Shown: positions 47,931-55,916 of the stretch, piece by piece
How positions within the stretch are numbered: position 1 is the first letter of the stretch
Layout: each line of letters opens with the position of its first letter
DNA from: Lactiplantibacillus pentosus
Lineage (GTDB): Bacteria; Bacillota; Bacilli; Lactobacillales; Lactobacillaceae
NCBI RefSeq assembly: GCF_003641185.1
Contig: NZ_CP032757.1
Location: 1,054,001 to 1,118,000 of the forward strand
Reading direction: 5' to 3'
Length of the DNA: 64,000 nt
Notes under the pieces: generated by a model
Database searches by the model: none
Seen by the model: only the letters and a program-made list of their open reading frames with translations
Told to the model about the DNA's origin: nothing
Made by a program: the position numbers and the translations under genes

Positions 47931-48542
47931 TTATTTGATAAATTTGACTTGTTCGTTGATTTTCTTGATTTCGGCTTCCTTGCGTTCATTAAAAATGACT
48001 TTGTTCTTCTCAAATAAGTTGTCACCGTTCGTATCGATCGAGACGATCAGCGGGCCAAAGTCTTTAACTTCACAAGCCCAGAGTGTTTCGGGCATGCCGA
48101 GGTCCTTCCACTGTGCATCAACGATTTTTTCAACATGCAGCGCCGCGTATACCGCGTTACCTGCGGGATAAACCAGATGGAGGGCGTGATATTTTTTGCA
48201 GGCGCGTTCTGTCCCGGGGCCCATCCCACCCTTACCGACGATCAACTTAACGTGGGTTTCCTTGACAAAGGCTTCTTCGAATTTTTCCATTCGCATACTC
48301 GTGGTTGGACCGACTGCTACCATCTGATAGTGGCCGTCGCCGAGATCCTTGATGATTGGACCAGCGTGTAAAATGGCCCGGTCAGTAACGTTGACGGGTA
48401 ACGGCCGGTGTTCTTCGACTAACCGACGATGCGCGACGTCCCGACAAGTTGTGAGTGAACCAGTCAGGTAGACGATGTCGCCGATTCGAATGTCTTTGAT
48501 GTCGTCATCTGAGATGGGCGTAGTTAAATGGTAAGTTTTCAT
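47931..48542 (-). CDS. ttdB: L(+)-tartrate dehydratase subunit beta
   Basis: With TtdA it dehydrates L(+)-tartrate to oxaloacetate. 203 residues; strong resemblance to enterobacterial TtdB is recognisable: DDIKDIRIGDIVYLTGSL, TCRDVAHRRL, GPTTSMRMEKFE, KGGMGPG, and FGPLIVSIDTNGDNLFE. Class I fumarase beta subunits share the fold, so fumarate hydratase activity remains possible. It overlaps ttdA by four bases. Confidence 0.88.
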   Translation of the reverse strand: MKTYHLTTPISDDDIKDIRIGDIVYLTGSLTTCRDVAHRRLVEEHRPLPVNVTDRAILHAGPIIKDLGDGHYQMVAVGPTTSMRMEKFEEAFVKETHVKLIVGKGGMGPGTERACKKYHALHLVYPAGNAVYAALHVEKIVDAQWKDLGMPETLWACEVKDFGPLIVSIDTNGDNLFEKNKVIFNERKEAEIKKINEQVKFIK

Positions 48543-49471
48543 GATAATTCGACTCCTTTGTTCAGTGGTAATTCGTAATTTAAATCTTGGTCAAAGTTAA
48601 TGAGACCGCGTCGATGGGACCAGCAACCAGTGCTGACGGCGACGCCAATCGTTGATGGATGCCGGGCCGTGTTTTCGACGTTGACGCCCATGACCGATTT
48701 TTGACCACCAAAGCCTTGTGGTCCGAGACCAATGTGGTTGATGCCATCTTCCAAGAGGTGTTCCAACTTAGCGGCGTTCGCATTGGGATTCTCACTATCG
48801 ACGCGGCGCATCAAAGCGAGTTTGGAATTCAACGCGGCGGTCTCAACGGAGGTTGCCACGCCGACGCCGACGAGTAGTGGTGGGCAAGCATTGATACCGT
48901 AGCTCGTCATGCGATCCATGACAAACCGCACGACGCCTTCGTAGCCTTCACCAGGCATCAGCACTTTGGCAGCGCCAGGCAAGGTACAACCGCCACCGGC
49001 CATGTAAACGTACATTGAAATGTCCGTGCCATTGCCGTCGACTTGTAAGAAAATCGACGGGATGCCGTCACCAATATTCATGCCAGTATTGTATTCGTCG
49101 AACGTTTGAACGGCGTTGTGCCGTAGTGGCGCCTTCTTCGTGCCACGATAAACGGCATCCTTTAAAATCTGGTTCAATTCGCCGAGTAACGGGAACTGGG
49201 CGCCACATTTGATGAAGAATTGTAAAGCACCAGTATCTTGACAGCTCGGCCGCTGCAGCTTGTTGGCGAGTAACTGATTTTCCATCATCGTATCGTAAAC
49301 GAGCTTTTGTAAGGGATCGACTTCAATTTTGCTGAGTTCTTCGAGTTTGGCCGTCACGTCATCGGGTAAACGGTGACTGATGAGGGCAATGTAGTCGGCC
49401 AAGATGTCACGCATCCGCTGCCCCTTGGTCGATAGTGTGGGTTCGGTATAGTCGTAAGTCATTGTATCCAT
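48539..49471 (-). CDS. ttdA: L(+)-tartrate dehydratase subunit alpha
   Basis: The Fe-S subunit of the heterodimeric dehydratase. 310 residues. CQDTGALQFF, YMAGGGCTLPGAAKVLMP and VAVSTGCWSHRRG hold the cysteines expected to ligate the [4Fe-4S] cluster. AGGAGGAAA precedes the ATG. On the minus strand a TACAAT -10 lies a few tens of bases upstream, so ttdA-ttdB-sufT-like (and probably the transporter) form an operon. Tartrate use by L. plantarum in wine is well known, which fits. Confidence 0.88.
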   Translation of the reverse strand: MDTMTYDYTEPTLSTKGQRMRDILADYIALISHRLPDDVTAKLEELSKIEVDPLQKLVYDTMMENQLLANKLQRPSCQDTGALQFFIKCGAQFPLLGELNQILKDAVYRGTKKAPLRHNAVQTFDEYNTGMNIGDGIPSIFLQVDGNGTDISMYVYMAGGGCTLPGAAKVLMPGEGYEGVVRFVMDRMTSYGINACPPLLVGVGVATSVETAALNSKLALMRRVDSENPNANAAKLEHLLEDGINHIGLGPQGFGGQKSVMGVNVENTARHPSTIGVAVSTGCWSHRRGLINFDQDLNYELPLNKGVELS

Positions 49472-49610
49472 GGTTGATTTCCTCCTATCAATTTACAGCT
49501 TCATTGTAGGCAACCCTGGGCACGCAGACTAACCGCTAGATGATGACTTCGACGGAACGAGGCGTTGTGAAAAACCACGCAATCAATCAAATTTGGCATG
49601 TGGTATGACA

Positions 49611-49660
49611 AAAAAGTACCAGTCTAATTCAGTTGTAAATGCTTAATTAGGCTGGTACTG
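49611..49660 (-). terminator. Terminator after the AraC-family gene
   Basis: A 15-bp inverted repeat (49616-49630 with 49646-49660, one mismatch) ends in six T on the minus strand. It separates the regulator from ttdA. Confidence 0.88.
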
Positions 49661-49729
49661 AGCGATAAATTCATATTTCGGACCGCCAAGTGTGACCAAT
49701 CATTATCACAAAAATTGTTATGCCATTAA

Positions 49730-50746
49730 TTATTGATTGAGCAGATTTTTTAATTGTGCGACCTTAGTTTTGAGTGCTTGGTATTCTTCAAAGTGTAATT
49801 TGTAAGCACAACTCTCACAGGCACTCAGTTGATCGACCGTTGCCAGTTGCGCCCAGTGCGTCATTTGTGCTTGGACCCAGGCGGTTTGCGTGGGCGTCAG
49901 TGGTTGTTTGAATGCTGAACGCGGTCCTTGAGACAGGTGCTCACGGTAGTTCGAAGGCGTCTGACCGAAATGCCGTTTGAACATCAAATTAAATGACTTG
50001 ACCTCCTGGAACCCATTTTTGAGTGCAACGTCTGCAATTTTTCGACTAGGATCTTCCAAGTCGGCAATTGCATGTTGCAAGCGGCAGCGCGTCAGGTATT
50101 CGTAAAAATTGATGCCGAGCTCAGCTTTAAAAATACGGGACAAATAGGCCGTGGAGTAGTGACTGATGGCGGCTGCCGATTCGAGCGTGACGGGCTGATC
50201 GTAGTGCTGATTGAGGTTGTCGATGACCCGGCTGAGTGAGCTTTGCTTTTTCGGCTGCGGATAGGCAATCGTTGCCTGAGTGTCAAAAAAGTCATGATGT
50301 AACAAGTTGGTCAGCTGGAAATAGGCTGCGTTTAGTTCGAATGCGGACCAATTTGATTGATGCAGTCCGGTATAGAGCTGTGCCAGAATTTGCCGGATGG
50401 TCTGGTAGTCGCGATGTTGCGGTGTCGTCACGCTGTTTAGGTGAAACGCCCCGTGAGACAAGTCGAGTCCTTGGCTGGTGTAGAATGCAGGGGCGATATG
50501 TAAGCGTAGCGCCAGACATTCTGGATCCAGGGCAAACGTGGCGTGACCGCAGTTGGCGTTGATTAAAATTAAGTCGTTGGCTTTTAAATCATACCGGCGG
50601 CCGTCAACGTTGACTTCCACGTGGCCTTGCAGGAGCCAGAATAATTCGATTTGCGGATGCCAATTGTAGTGGTAACTACCAATCGTATAGGCGAGCAAAT
50701 CGAAGTTTACCGCGGGTGTCGATTGAAAGTGTTGGTTGGATAGCAT
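49730..50746 (-). CDS. AraC-family transcriptional regulator
   Basis: 338 residues. The N-terminal cupin-like sensor (about 1-150, with YHYNWHPQIELFWLLQG histidines) is followed by two helix-turn-helix motifs at about 180-275 (AAISHYSTAYLSRIFKAELG and IADVALKNGFQEVKSFNLMF). A C-terminal extension has a CESC pair. It lies upstream of, and in the same direction as, the tartrate dehydratase operon, which makes it the best candidate for tartrate-dependent control. AGAGGTG precedes the ATG. Confidence 0.88.
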   Translation of the reverse strand: MLSNQHFQSTPAVNFDLLAYTIGSYHYNWHPQIELFWLLQGHVEVNVDGRRYDLKANDLILINANCGHATFALDPECLALRLHIAPAFYTSQGLDLSHGAFHLNSVTTPQHRDYQTIRQILAQLYTGLHQSNWSAFELNAAYFQLTNLLHHDFFDTQATIAYPQPKKQSSLSRVIDNLNQHYDQPVTLESAAAISHYSTAYLSRIFKAELGINFYEYLTRCRLQHAIADLEDPSRKIADVALKNGFQEVKSFNLMFKRHFGQTPSNYREHLSQGPRSAFKQPLTPTQTAWVQAQMTHWAQLATVDQLSACESCAYKLHFEEYQALKTKVAQLKNLLNQ

Positions 50747-51050
50747 TGAAAATCACCTCTGAGGATCATTGGATAAAATCATGAATCCGTTTACTTTAGC
50801 TTACATGTTTTGAGCAGATTTGAACAGTGTCATCAGAAAAGGAACTGGTATCAATGGCCCATCGTACGTTATGATAGAGATACGCTGGATTTTAGCGGGC
50901 AAAGTTGGCCGAGATAAAAAGCCGACTGAACAATGGCTGAGCGTCGTTACCAAGGTTACTGGCGCAAACTAGCAATGTTAGTGTGACAGTGCGTTTGGCC
51001 AATCAGATTTTGAAATCACGATGAATTAATGATGGAATGGTGGGAAAATT
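50747..51050. other. Divergent intergenic region between the araC-type gene and citG-like gene
   Basis: About 300 bases with no gene. A TTATGATAG -10-like sequence near 50869-50877 points towards the citG-like gene, but no good -35 stands out. Confidence 0.4.
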
Positions 51051-51893
51051 GTGACGCAACAACAAATTGTCAATCACGCCTTGCGTGCCTTATTGTATGA
51101 AGTGACGGTCACCCCGAAGCCGGGCTTGGTCGATCCCGTGTCGGCGGGGCCACATCCTGATATGAACGCATTTATGTTCATCGATAGTGCCCTGAGCCTG
51201 GAACCTTATTTTAAGGCTTGTGCAAGTGCTGGCGCGACTTATACCGATGCCGACCTGACTGGTTTGTTTCAGCAGATTCGGACCGTTGGCATTGAAGCTG
51301 AGCGGACGATGTTTACGGCGACGCATGGTGTCAATACCCATAAAGGCGCCGTTTTTTCACTGGGCGTGTTGGTGACAGCCGCTGCTTATCAGCAACAACA
51401 GCCCGCAAAGTCATTGGCGTCCATTGTCCAAGCGATGTTAACGGGGCTGACGGCTAACGACTTTAGTGGGTTAGCTGACAAGGACCCATCGGCGTTGACA
51501 GCGGGAGAACGGCAGTATTTGACATACGGCATCAAAGGGATTCGTGGCGAGGCGGAAGCCGGTTACCCGACAGTCATGCAGGTGGCGTTGCCGGCCCTCA
51601 AGCGAAGCCAGGGCACCATCAATCAGCGGTTGTTAGATACGCTGATGGCCATCGTTCAGGCCACGGTCGATACGAATTTGGTCAAACGAGCCAATGATTC
51701 GCACGTCGTTGATTGGGCGCACGCGCAGGCTGCTAAGTATTTTGAATTGGGCGGTAGCCAAACGTCAGCCGGAATGGCTTTCTTACGGGATCTCAATCAG
51801 GAATTTCTGGCGCATAATTATAGTCTTGGTGGGTCAGCTGACTTACTGATTCTGACGATTTTTCTGGGACTTGAGGCTGGAATATTAGCATAA
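51051..51893 (+). CDS. citG: CitG-like triphosphoribosyl-dephospho-CoA synthase
   Basis: This enzyme makes the precursor of the prosthetic group of citrate lyase (or malonate decarboxylase). 280 residues; VTPKPGLVDPVSAGPHPDMN, ATHGVNTHKGAVFSLG and GIRGEAEAGYPTVM are family landmarks. GTG start; the upstream region has GGTGGGAAAA. It is about 11 kb from the CitR-type regulator and the window edge, where citrate lyase genes would be expected to lie. Confidence 0.9.
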   Translation: MTQQQIVNHALRALLYEVTVTPKPGLVDPVSAGPHPDMNAFMFIDSALSLEPYFKACASAGATYTDADLTGLFQQIRTVGIEAERTMFTATHGVNTHKGAVFSLGVLVTAAAYQQQQPAKSLASIVQAMLTGLTANDFSGLADKDPSALTAGERQYLTYGIKGIRGEAEAGYPTVMQVALPALKRSQGTINQRLLDTLMAIVQATVDTNLVKRANDSHVVDWAHAQAAKYFELGGSQTSAGMAFLRDLNQEFLAHNYSLGGSADLLILTIFLGLEAGILA

Positions 51894-51896
51894 TCA

Positions 51897-51932
51897 TGAG
51901 TGTCATTGCGGTTGGCGATGACGCTTTTTTAA
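51897..51932 (+). terminator. Terminator after citG-like gene
   Basis: AGTGTCAT pairs with ATGACGCT (one G-U) around a 12-base loop and is followed by six T. Confidence 0.85.
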
Positions 51933-52113
51933 TATCCAATATTTATGTGAGTGGATTTTTGGCGGCTGTTGATTGTTAAAATGGAGTGGGCGATTCATGC
52001 GGATGTGAGCTAGAACCAGCCACGATAGACCTAGTTGTTATCACTAACATAGAATTGCAATTACGAAAAATTTAATGCTAAATATTAAAAAGTTAACTGC
52101 ACCTAACAATTGT

Positions 52114-52142
52114 TTGCATTACGGTTAATTATCAGGTATGCT
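52114..52142 (+). promoter_or_regulatory. Promoter of the metal ABC transporter operon
   Basis: TTGCAT (52114-52119) and TATGCT (52137-52142), spacing 17 bp. A GTTA...TAAC partial palindrome lies just upstream at about 52092-52107 and could be a metalloregulator site. Confidence 0.5.
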
Positions 52143-52189
52143 TATGACGATGTAGAAAACCGACTACCGCGATGAACGGAGGAAATTTG

Positions 52190-52927
52190 ATGCTAAAAGT
52201 ACAAAACCTCACCGTGGCATACAGTGACACACCAGTCTTTACTGATGTTGCCGTTAACTTTAACGCCGGCAAAATTACTGGAATCATTGGTCCCAACGGT
52301 GCGGGCAAATCAACAATGATCAAAGCCATGTTAGGCTTGATCAAGTCCCAATCTGGAACCGTCGAATATCAAGGTCGTGCGCTAAAACAATTTCAAAAAC
52401 AGATTGCCTACGTTGAACAACGTAAGGATCTCGATTTAACTTTCCCAATCAATGTTTTTGATGTCGTTTTGACCGGGACCTATGGCAAACTGGGCCTCTT
52501 TAGAGAACCGAGCAAGGCTGACCGCGCTCGGTGCCAAGCTGCCCTTGAACAGCTAGCTCTGACTGATTTAGCGGACCGCCAAATCAGCCAATTGTCAGGG
52601 GGACAGTTGCAACGGGTGTTCGTTGCGCGTGCCCTCGTCCAAGAAGCAGATATTATTATTTTGGATGAACCGTTTGTTGGCATTGATTTACAGAGTGAGA
52701 CGGCTATCATGACGATCTTGCACCAGTGGCGTGACGCTGGCAAGATGATCATTGTCGTCCATCATGATTTAAACAAAGTCTCACGCTACTTTGATGACTT
52801 GGTCATCTTGAATCACGGCATCGTTGATTATGGTCCCGTGGATGACGTTTACACGCCTGCCAATATTGAACGCACGTTTAGCGCTGATCTTTCGGCCGTA
52901 CTGTTTACGAAGGAGGGTCAACAATAA
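52190..52927 (+). CDS. mtsC: Metal ABC transporter, ATP-binding protein
   Basis: The ATPase of a manganese/zinc-type ABC importer. Walker A GPNGAGKST, signature LSGGQLQR, Walker B IIILDEPFVGID and the H-loop histidine in IIVVHHDLNK are intact. 245 residues from the ATG at 52190 (ACGGAGGAAA upstream). The stop overlaps the permease start by one base. Confidence 0.92.
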   Translation: MLKVQNLTVAYSDTPVFTDVAVNFNAGKITGIIGPNGAGKSTMIKAMLGLIKSQSGTVEYQGRALKQFQKQIAYVEQRKDLDLTFPINVFDVVLTGTYGKLGLFREPSKADRARCQAALEQLALTDLADRQISQLSGGQLQRVFVARALVQEADIIILDEPFVGIDLQSETAIMTILHQWRDAGKMIIVVHHDLNKVSRYFDDLVILNHGIVDYGPVDDVYTPANIERTFSADLSAVLFTKEGQQ

Positions 52928-53799
52928 TGCAATCAATTACAACTTTTATTGCGGCGTTAGGGAAGTATGATTTCCTGCAAAGCGCCCTGATTACCGCCAT
53001 CATGGTTGGTGTCATGTCTGGAATCATTGGAAGTTTTATTATCTTACGCGGCATGTCGATGATGGGGGATGCCATCTCACATGCCGTGCTACCTGGAGTG
53101 GCCGTTGCGTACATGCTAGGCATCAACGTGATGATTGGGGCCTCCGTCTTCGGCATCCTTGCCGCAGGACTGATTGGCTTTGTCGCGAGTCGCAGTAAGA
53201 TCAAGACGGATACGTCGATTGGGATCGTCTTTAGTGCCTTTTATGCACTGGGGTTCATTTTGATCTCGTTAGCTGAAAGTTCAACTAACTTACACCACAT
53301 TCTGTTTGGTAATATTTTAGCTGTTAGTGATACCGATATGATGACAACGACGGTCGTATTAGGCTTAGTGATTTTATTCGTTGTCTTCTTCTATAAAGAA
53401 CTCTTGATTACGTCCTTTGACCCGACTTTCGCCAAGACGTACGGCTTGAAAGTGCAACTGCTGCACTACGCCTTAATGCTCGTCTTAACATTAGTGACGG
53501 TCTCGGCATTGCAAACGGTTGGGATTATTCTGGTGGTCGCCATGTTGATTACACCGGCGGCAACCGCCTTTCTATGGACGGAACGCTTAGCCATCATGTT
53601 AGGCTTGTCCGCCTTGATTGGGGTCTTATCTTCAGTAGTTGGGCTGTACCTCAGCTACACCTTTAACTGGGCATCGGGTCCTGCAATCGTGTTAGTGGCC
53701 GCAATCTTCTTTGGCATCTCATTCATTGTGTCACCAAAGCAAGCACTCTTGCCAACGTTATGGAAAGGGCAAGCCGCAGCGCGGCGGGTAACTGCATGA
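52927..53799 (+). CDS. mtsB: Metal ABC transporter, permease
   Basis: A 290-residue ABC-3 family membrane protein with about eight to nine hydrophobic segments: GIIGSFIILRGMSMMGDAIS and the following HAVLPGVAVAY are family-typical. Overlaps both neighbours (TAATG with the ATPase gene, ATGA with the binding protein gene), so subunits are co-translated. Confidence 0.92.
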   Translation: MQSITTFIAALGKYDFLQSALITAIMVGVMSGIIGSFIILRGMSMMGDAISHAVLPGVAVAYMLGINVMIGASVFGILAAGLIGFVASRSKIKTDTSIGIVFSAFYALGFILISLAESSTNLHHILFGNILAVSDTDMMTTTVVLGLVILFVVFFYKELLITSFDPTFAKTYGLKVQLLHYALMLVLTLVTVSALQTVGIILVVAMLITPAATAFLWTERLAIMLGLSALIGVLSSVVGLYLSYTFNWASGPAIVLVAAIFFGISFIVSPKQALLPTLWKGQAAARRVTA

Positions 53800-54737
53800 A
53801 GACGAAATTAATTGCCCTCGTGGGTGTGATTGCAATGATTACTGGAATGGCATTTTTCTTGAACCAACGCCAACAAAATGCCCGTGCAACGACGACGAGT
53901 GCCAAGCTCCGAGTCGTCAGCACCAACTCCATCCTAGATGATATGGTCAAGAATGTCGGTGGCCAGTACGTTCAGAACTATAGTATTGTCAAGCGGGGAA
54001 CGGACCCGCATGAGTATGAACCACGTCCAACCGATATTGCGGCGACTGCGGAAGCCGATGTAATTTTCTACAACGGCTTAAATCTGGAAACCGGTGGGAA
54101 TGGCTGGTTTAAGAAGTTAGTGACGTCTTCGAAGAAAGATTTTGACCACGACGTCTTTGCAGCAAGTAAAGGCATCAAAGTGAAGTATTTGACGACGAAC
54201 GTGAACGAACCGGACCCCCACGCTTGGTTGGATCTCGCCAATGGGATTCAGTATGTGAAGAATATTAATCGGACCTTGCAAGCCAAGGATCCCAAACATG
54301 CCGCTCAGTATCAAAAAAATACGGACCGTTACGTGGCTAAGTTGACGCGTTTACATGAAACCGCACAGACGAAGTTCAAACAAATTCCGGCTTCACAACG
54401 GTTGTTGGTCACTTCAGAAGGTGCATTCAAATATTTCTCAGCGGCCTACCATGTGCCCGCTGCCTATATTTGGGAAGTGAACACGGAATCACAGGGAACA
54501 CCAGCCCAAATGCGAACAGCTTTGAAGAAGATTGAAGGGACCCAGGTTCGGAGTTTATTCGTCGAATCCTCCGTCTCACCGAAATCAATGAACAAACTGT
54601 CGCAGGAGACTGGGATCCCAGTTGCCAGCACGATTTTTACCGATTCATTGGCCGCTGAGGGTAAACCAGGCGATACGTACTATTCGATGTTGAAGTGGAA
54701 CCTAGATAAGATTTATGCTGGACTGACTCGGTCGTAA
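53796..54737 (+). CDS. mtsA: Metal ABC transporter, substrate-binding protein
   Basis: A cluster A-I solute-binding protein for Mn or Zn. 313 residues from the ATG at 53796, overlapping the permease by four bases. Metal ligands are expected in DPHEYEPRP, DPHAWLDLANG, the EGAFKYF glutamate and IFTDSL aspartate; all are present. Unusually there is no lipobox cysteine: the N-terminal helix runs MKTKLIALVGVIAMITGMAF, then NQRQQNARA. The protein may stay anchored by an uncleaved helix, or be secreted. Confidence 0.92.
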   Translation: MKTKLIALVGVIAMITGMAFFLNQRQQNARATTTSAKLRVVSTNSILDDMVKNVGGQYVQNYSIVKRGTDPHEYEPRPTDIAATAEADVIFYNGLNLETGGNGWFKKLVTSSKKDFDHDVFAASKGIKVKYLTTNVNEPDPHAWLDLANGIQYVKNINRTLQAKDPKHAAQYQKNTDRYVAKLTRLHETAQTKFKQIPASQRLLVTSEGAFKYFSAAYHVPAAYIWEVNTESQGTPAQMRTALKKIEGTQVRSLFVESSVSPKSMNKLSQETGIPVASTIFTDSLAAEGKPGDTYYSMLKWNLDKIYAGLTRS

Positions 54738-54948
54738 GTACAACGGCGGTGAGGACAGTACTACAAATTAATTATTAATCATACAAGGAATACTCTTACC
54801 GAGGGTGATAGGCTAACAATTAAAGTTTGTCTACCTTTGATAGGGGTATTTTTGGGATTTACGGGAAGTATGATCAGGTGTCACTAGCTCAAGCTGAACA
54901 GGTTAAACTAAAATTCGCTCAACAGTTACAACGGAAGGGGTTCTTGTT

Positions 54949-55260
54949 ATGACGGAAAAGCAATCGCATTTAGAACACAGTGTTGACCAGATGATGGCCG
55001 CCCTAGATGGTGATTATTCACATGTTTCTATCCATGAGGTTAGTAGTCAACCGGCCCCACAGTATTCAGCCCAAGAGATCAAGGCCATTCGCAAGGCGGT
55101 TGACTTGAGCCAACTGTTGTTAGCCGCAGTCTTGGCGGTCTCGCCACGCACGGTTAAAGCATGGGAAACTGGTCGTTCACGTCCTAGTCGAACCGCTTGT
55201 CGGTTGTTAGAAGTTATTCAAAAAGACCCGAGCGTTATTGAGCTATTAATTGGTGATTAG
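54949..55260 (+). CDS. Xre-type DNA-binding protein, HigA/NadS-like
   Basis: 103 residues with a helix-turn-helix in the C-terminal part (VDLSQLLLAAVLAVSPRTVK, then AWETGRSRPS), the pattern of HigA- and NadS-type antitoxins. No RelE/HigB toxin gene lies directly before it, only a 211-base gap. It may be an orphan regulator. AAGGGG precedes the ATG, and a strong terminator follows. Confidence 0.8.
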   Translation: MTEKQSHLEHSVDQMMAALDGDYSHVSIHEVSSQPAPQYSAQEIKAIRKAVDLSQLLLAAVLAVSPRTVKAWETGRSRPSRTACRLLEVIQKDPSVIELLIGD

Positions 55261-55273
55261 CTTGGATAGATAT

Positions 55274-55332
55274 GCCTAGCAATGTAGATAAGTCGAGGTT
55301 TAAGGCTTGCCTACATTGCTAGGCTTTTTTTC
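55274..55332 (+). terminator. Terminator after the Xre-type gene
   Basis: GCCTAGCAATGTAG (55274-55287) pairs perfectly with 55311-55324, followed by seven or more T. Confidence 0.93.
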
Positions 55333-55916
55333 GTCCCGTTTTCAGAAATTGTCGTTCATCGGCATTATCCAAGCCACAACTCACGTGACATGTGTGGGAC
55401 GAGACAACTGATATTAAACAAGCATGCACTCAGAAGAAACTGGAATGATGATACGCAAGGAGATGCATCAGAGGCTGTTTACCAATCCCGTTTATTAAGG
55501 CGTGTTGCCGATTAATGAAGAAGGTTAACAAACTGCTATTTCAATATTGATTCCCAATTTTTTATCAATTTATTAATATCAAATTACGGATGCTAAACGC
55601 GCACAACACGGCAGTCAGCGCCATTGAAGCCAGGTAGTCTTAAGTTGGTAGCGCCTAATATTCGAAACGAAAACTGTGACAGCGCTTTAATTTTGTTTAT
55701 AGAAGCATACAATTATCCTTGCTTAAATATATAAAATCTGTAATAGTAGTACATAGATAGTTAAACACGATAACAATGTTTCTGCTTTATTAATATTGTA
55801 ATCAAATGTCATGATAATTGCCTGTCAGCGTTTTCCTATTGAGGAGGGGTTTAGGAGCTTGACGAACAGTTGTTGGTTGCTTCGGATTTGGTAATTATTC
55901 GGGGGGTAGTGCAAGA
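55333..55916 (+). promoter_or_regulatory. Long upstream region of the surface protein gene
   Basis: No gene in 584 bases. It is very A/T-rich after 55700. TGACAGCGCTTTAA (55678-55691) resembles a cre site (about 12 of 14). TTGCTT (55720-55725) with TAATAG (55742-55747), spacer 16, is a possible promoter. GAGGAGGGG lies near 55842, but the ribosome binding site for the gene itself is more likely GGGGGG near 55900. Confidence 0.4.
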
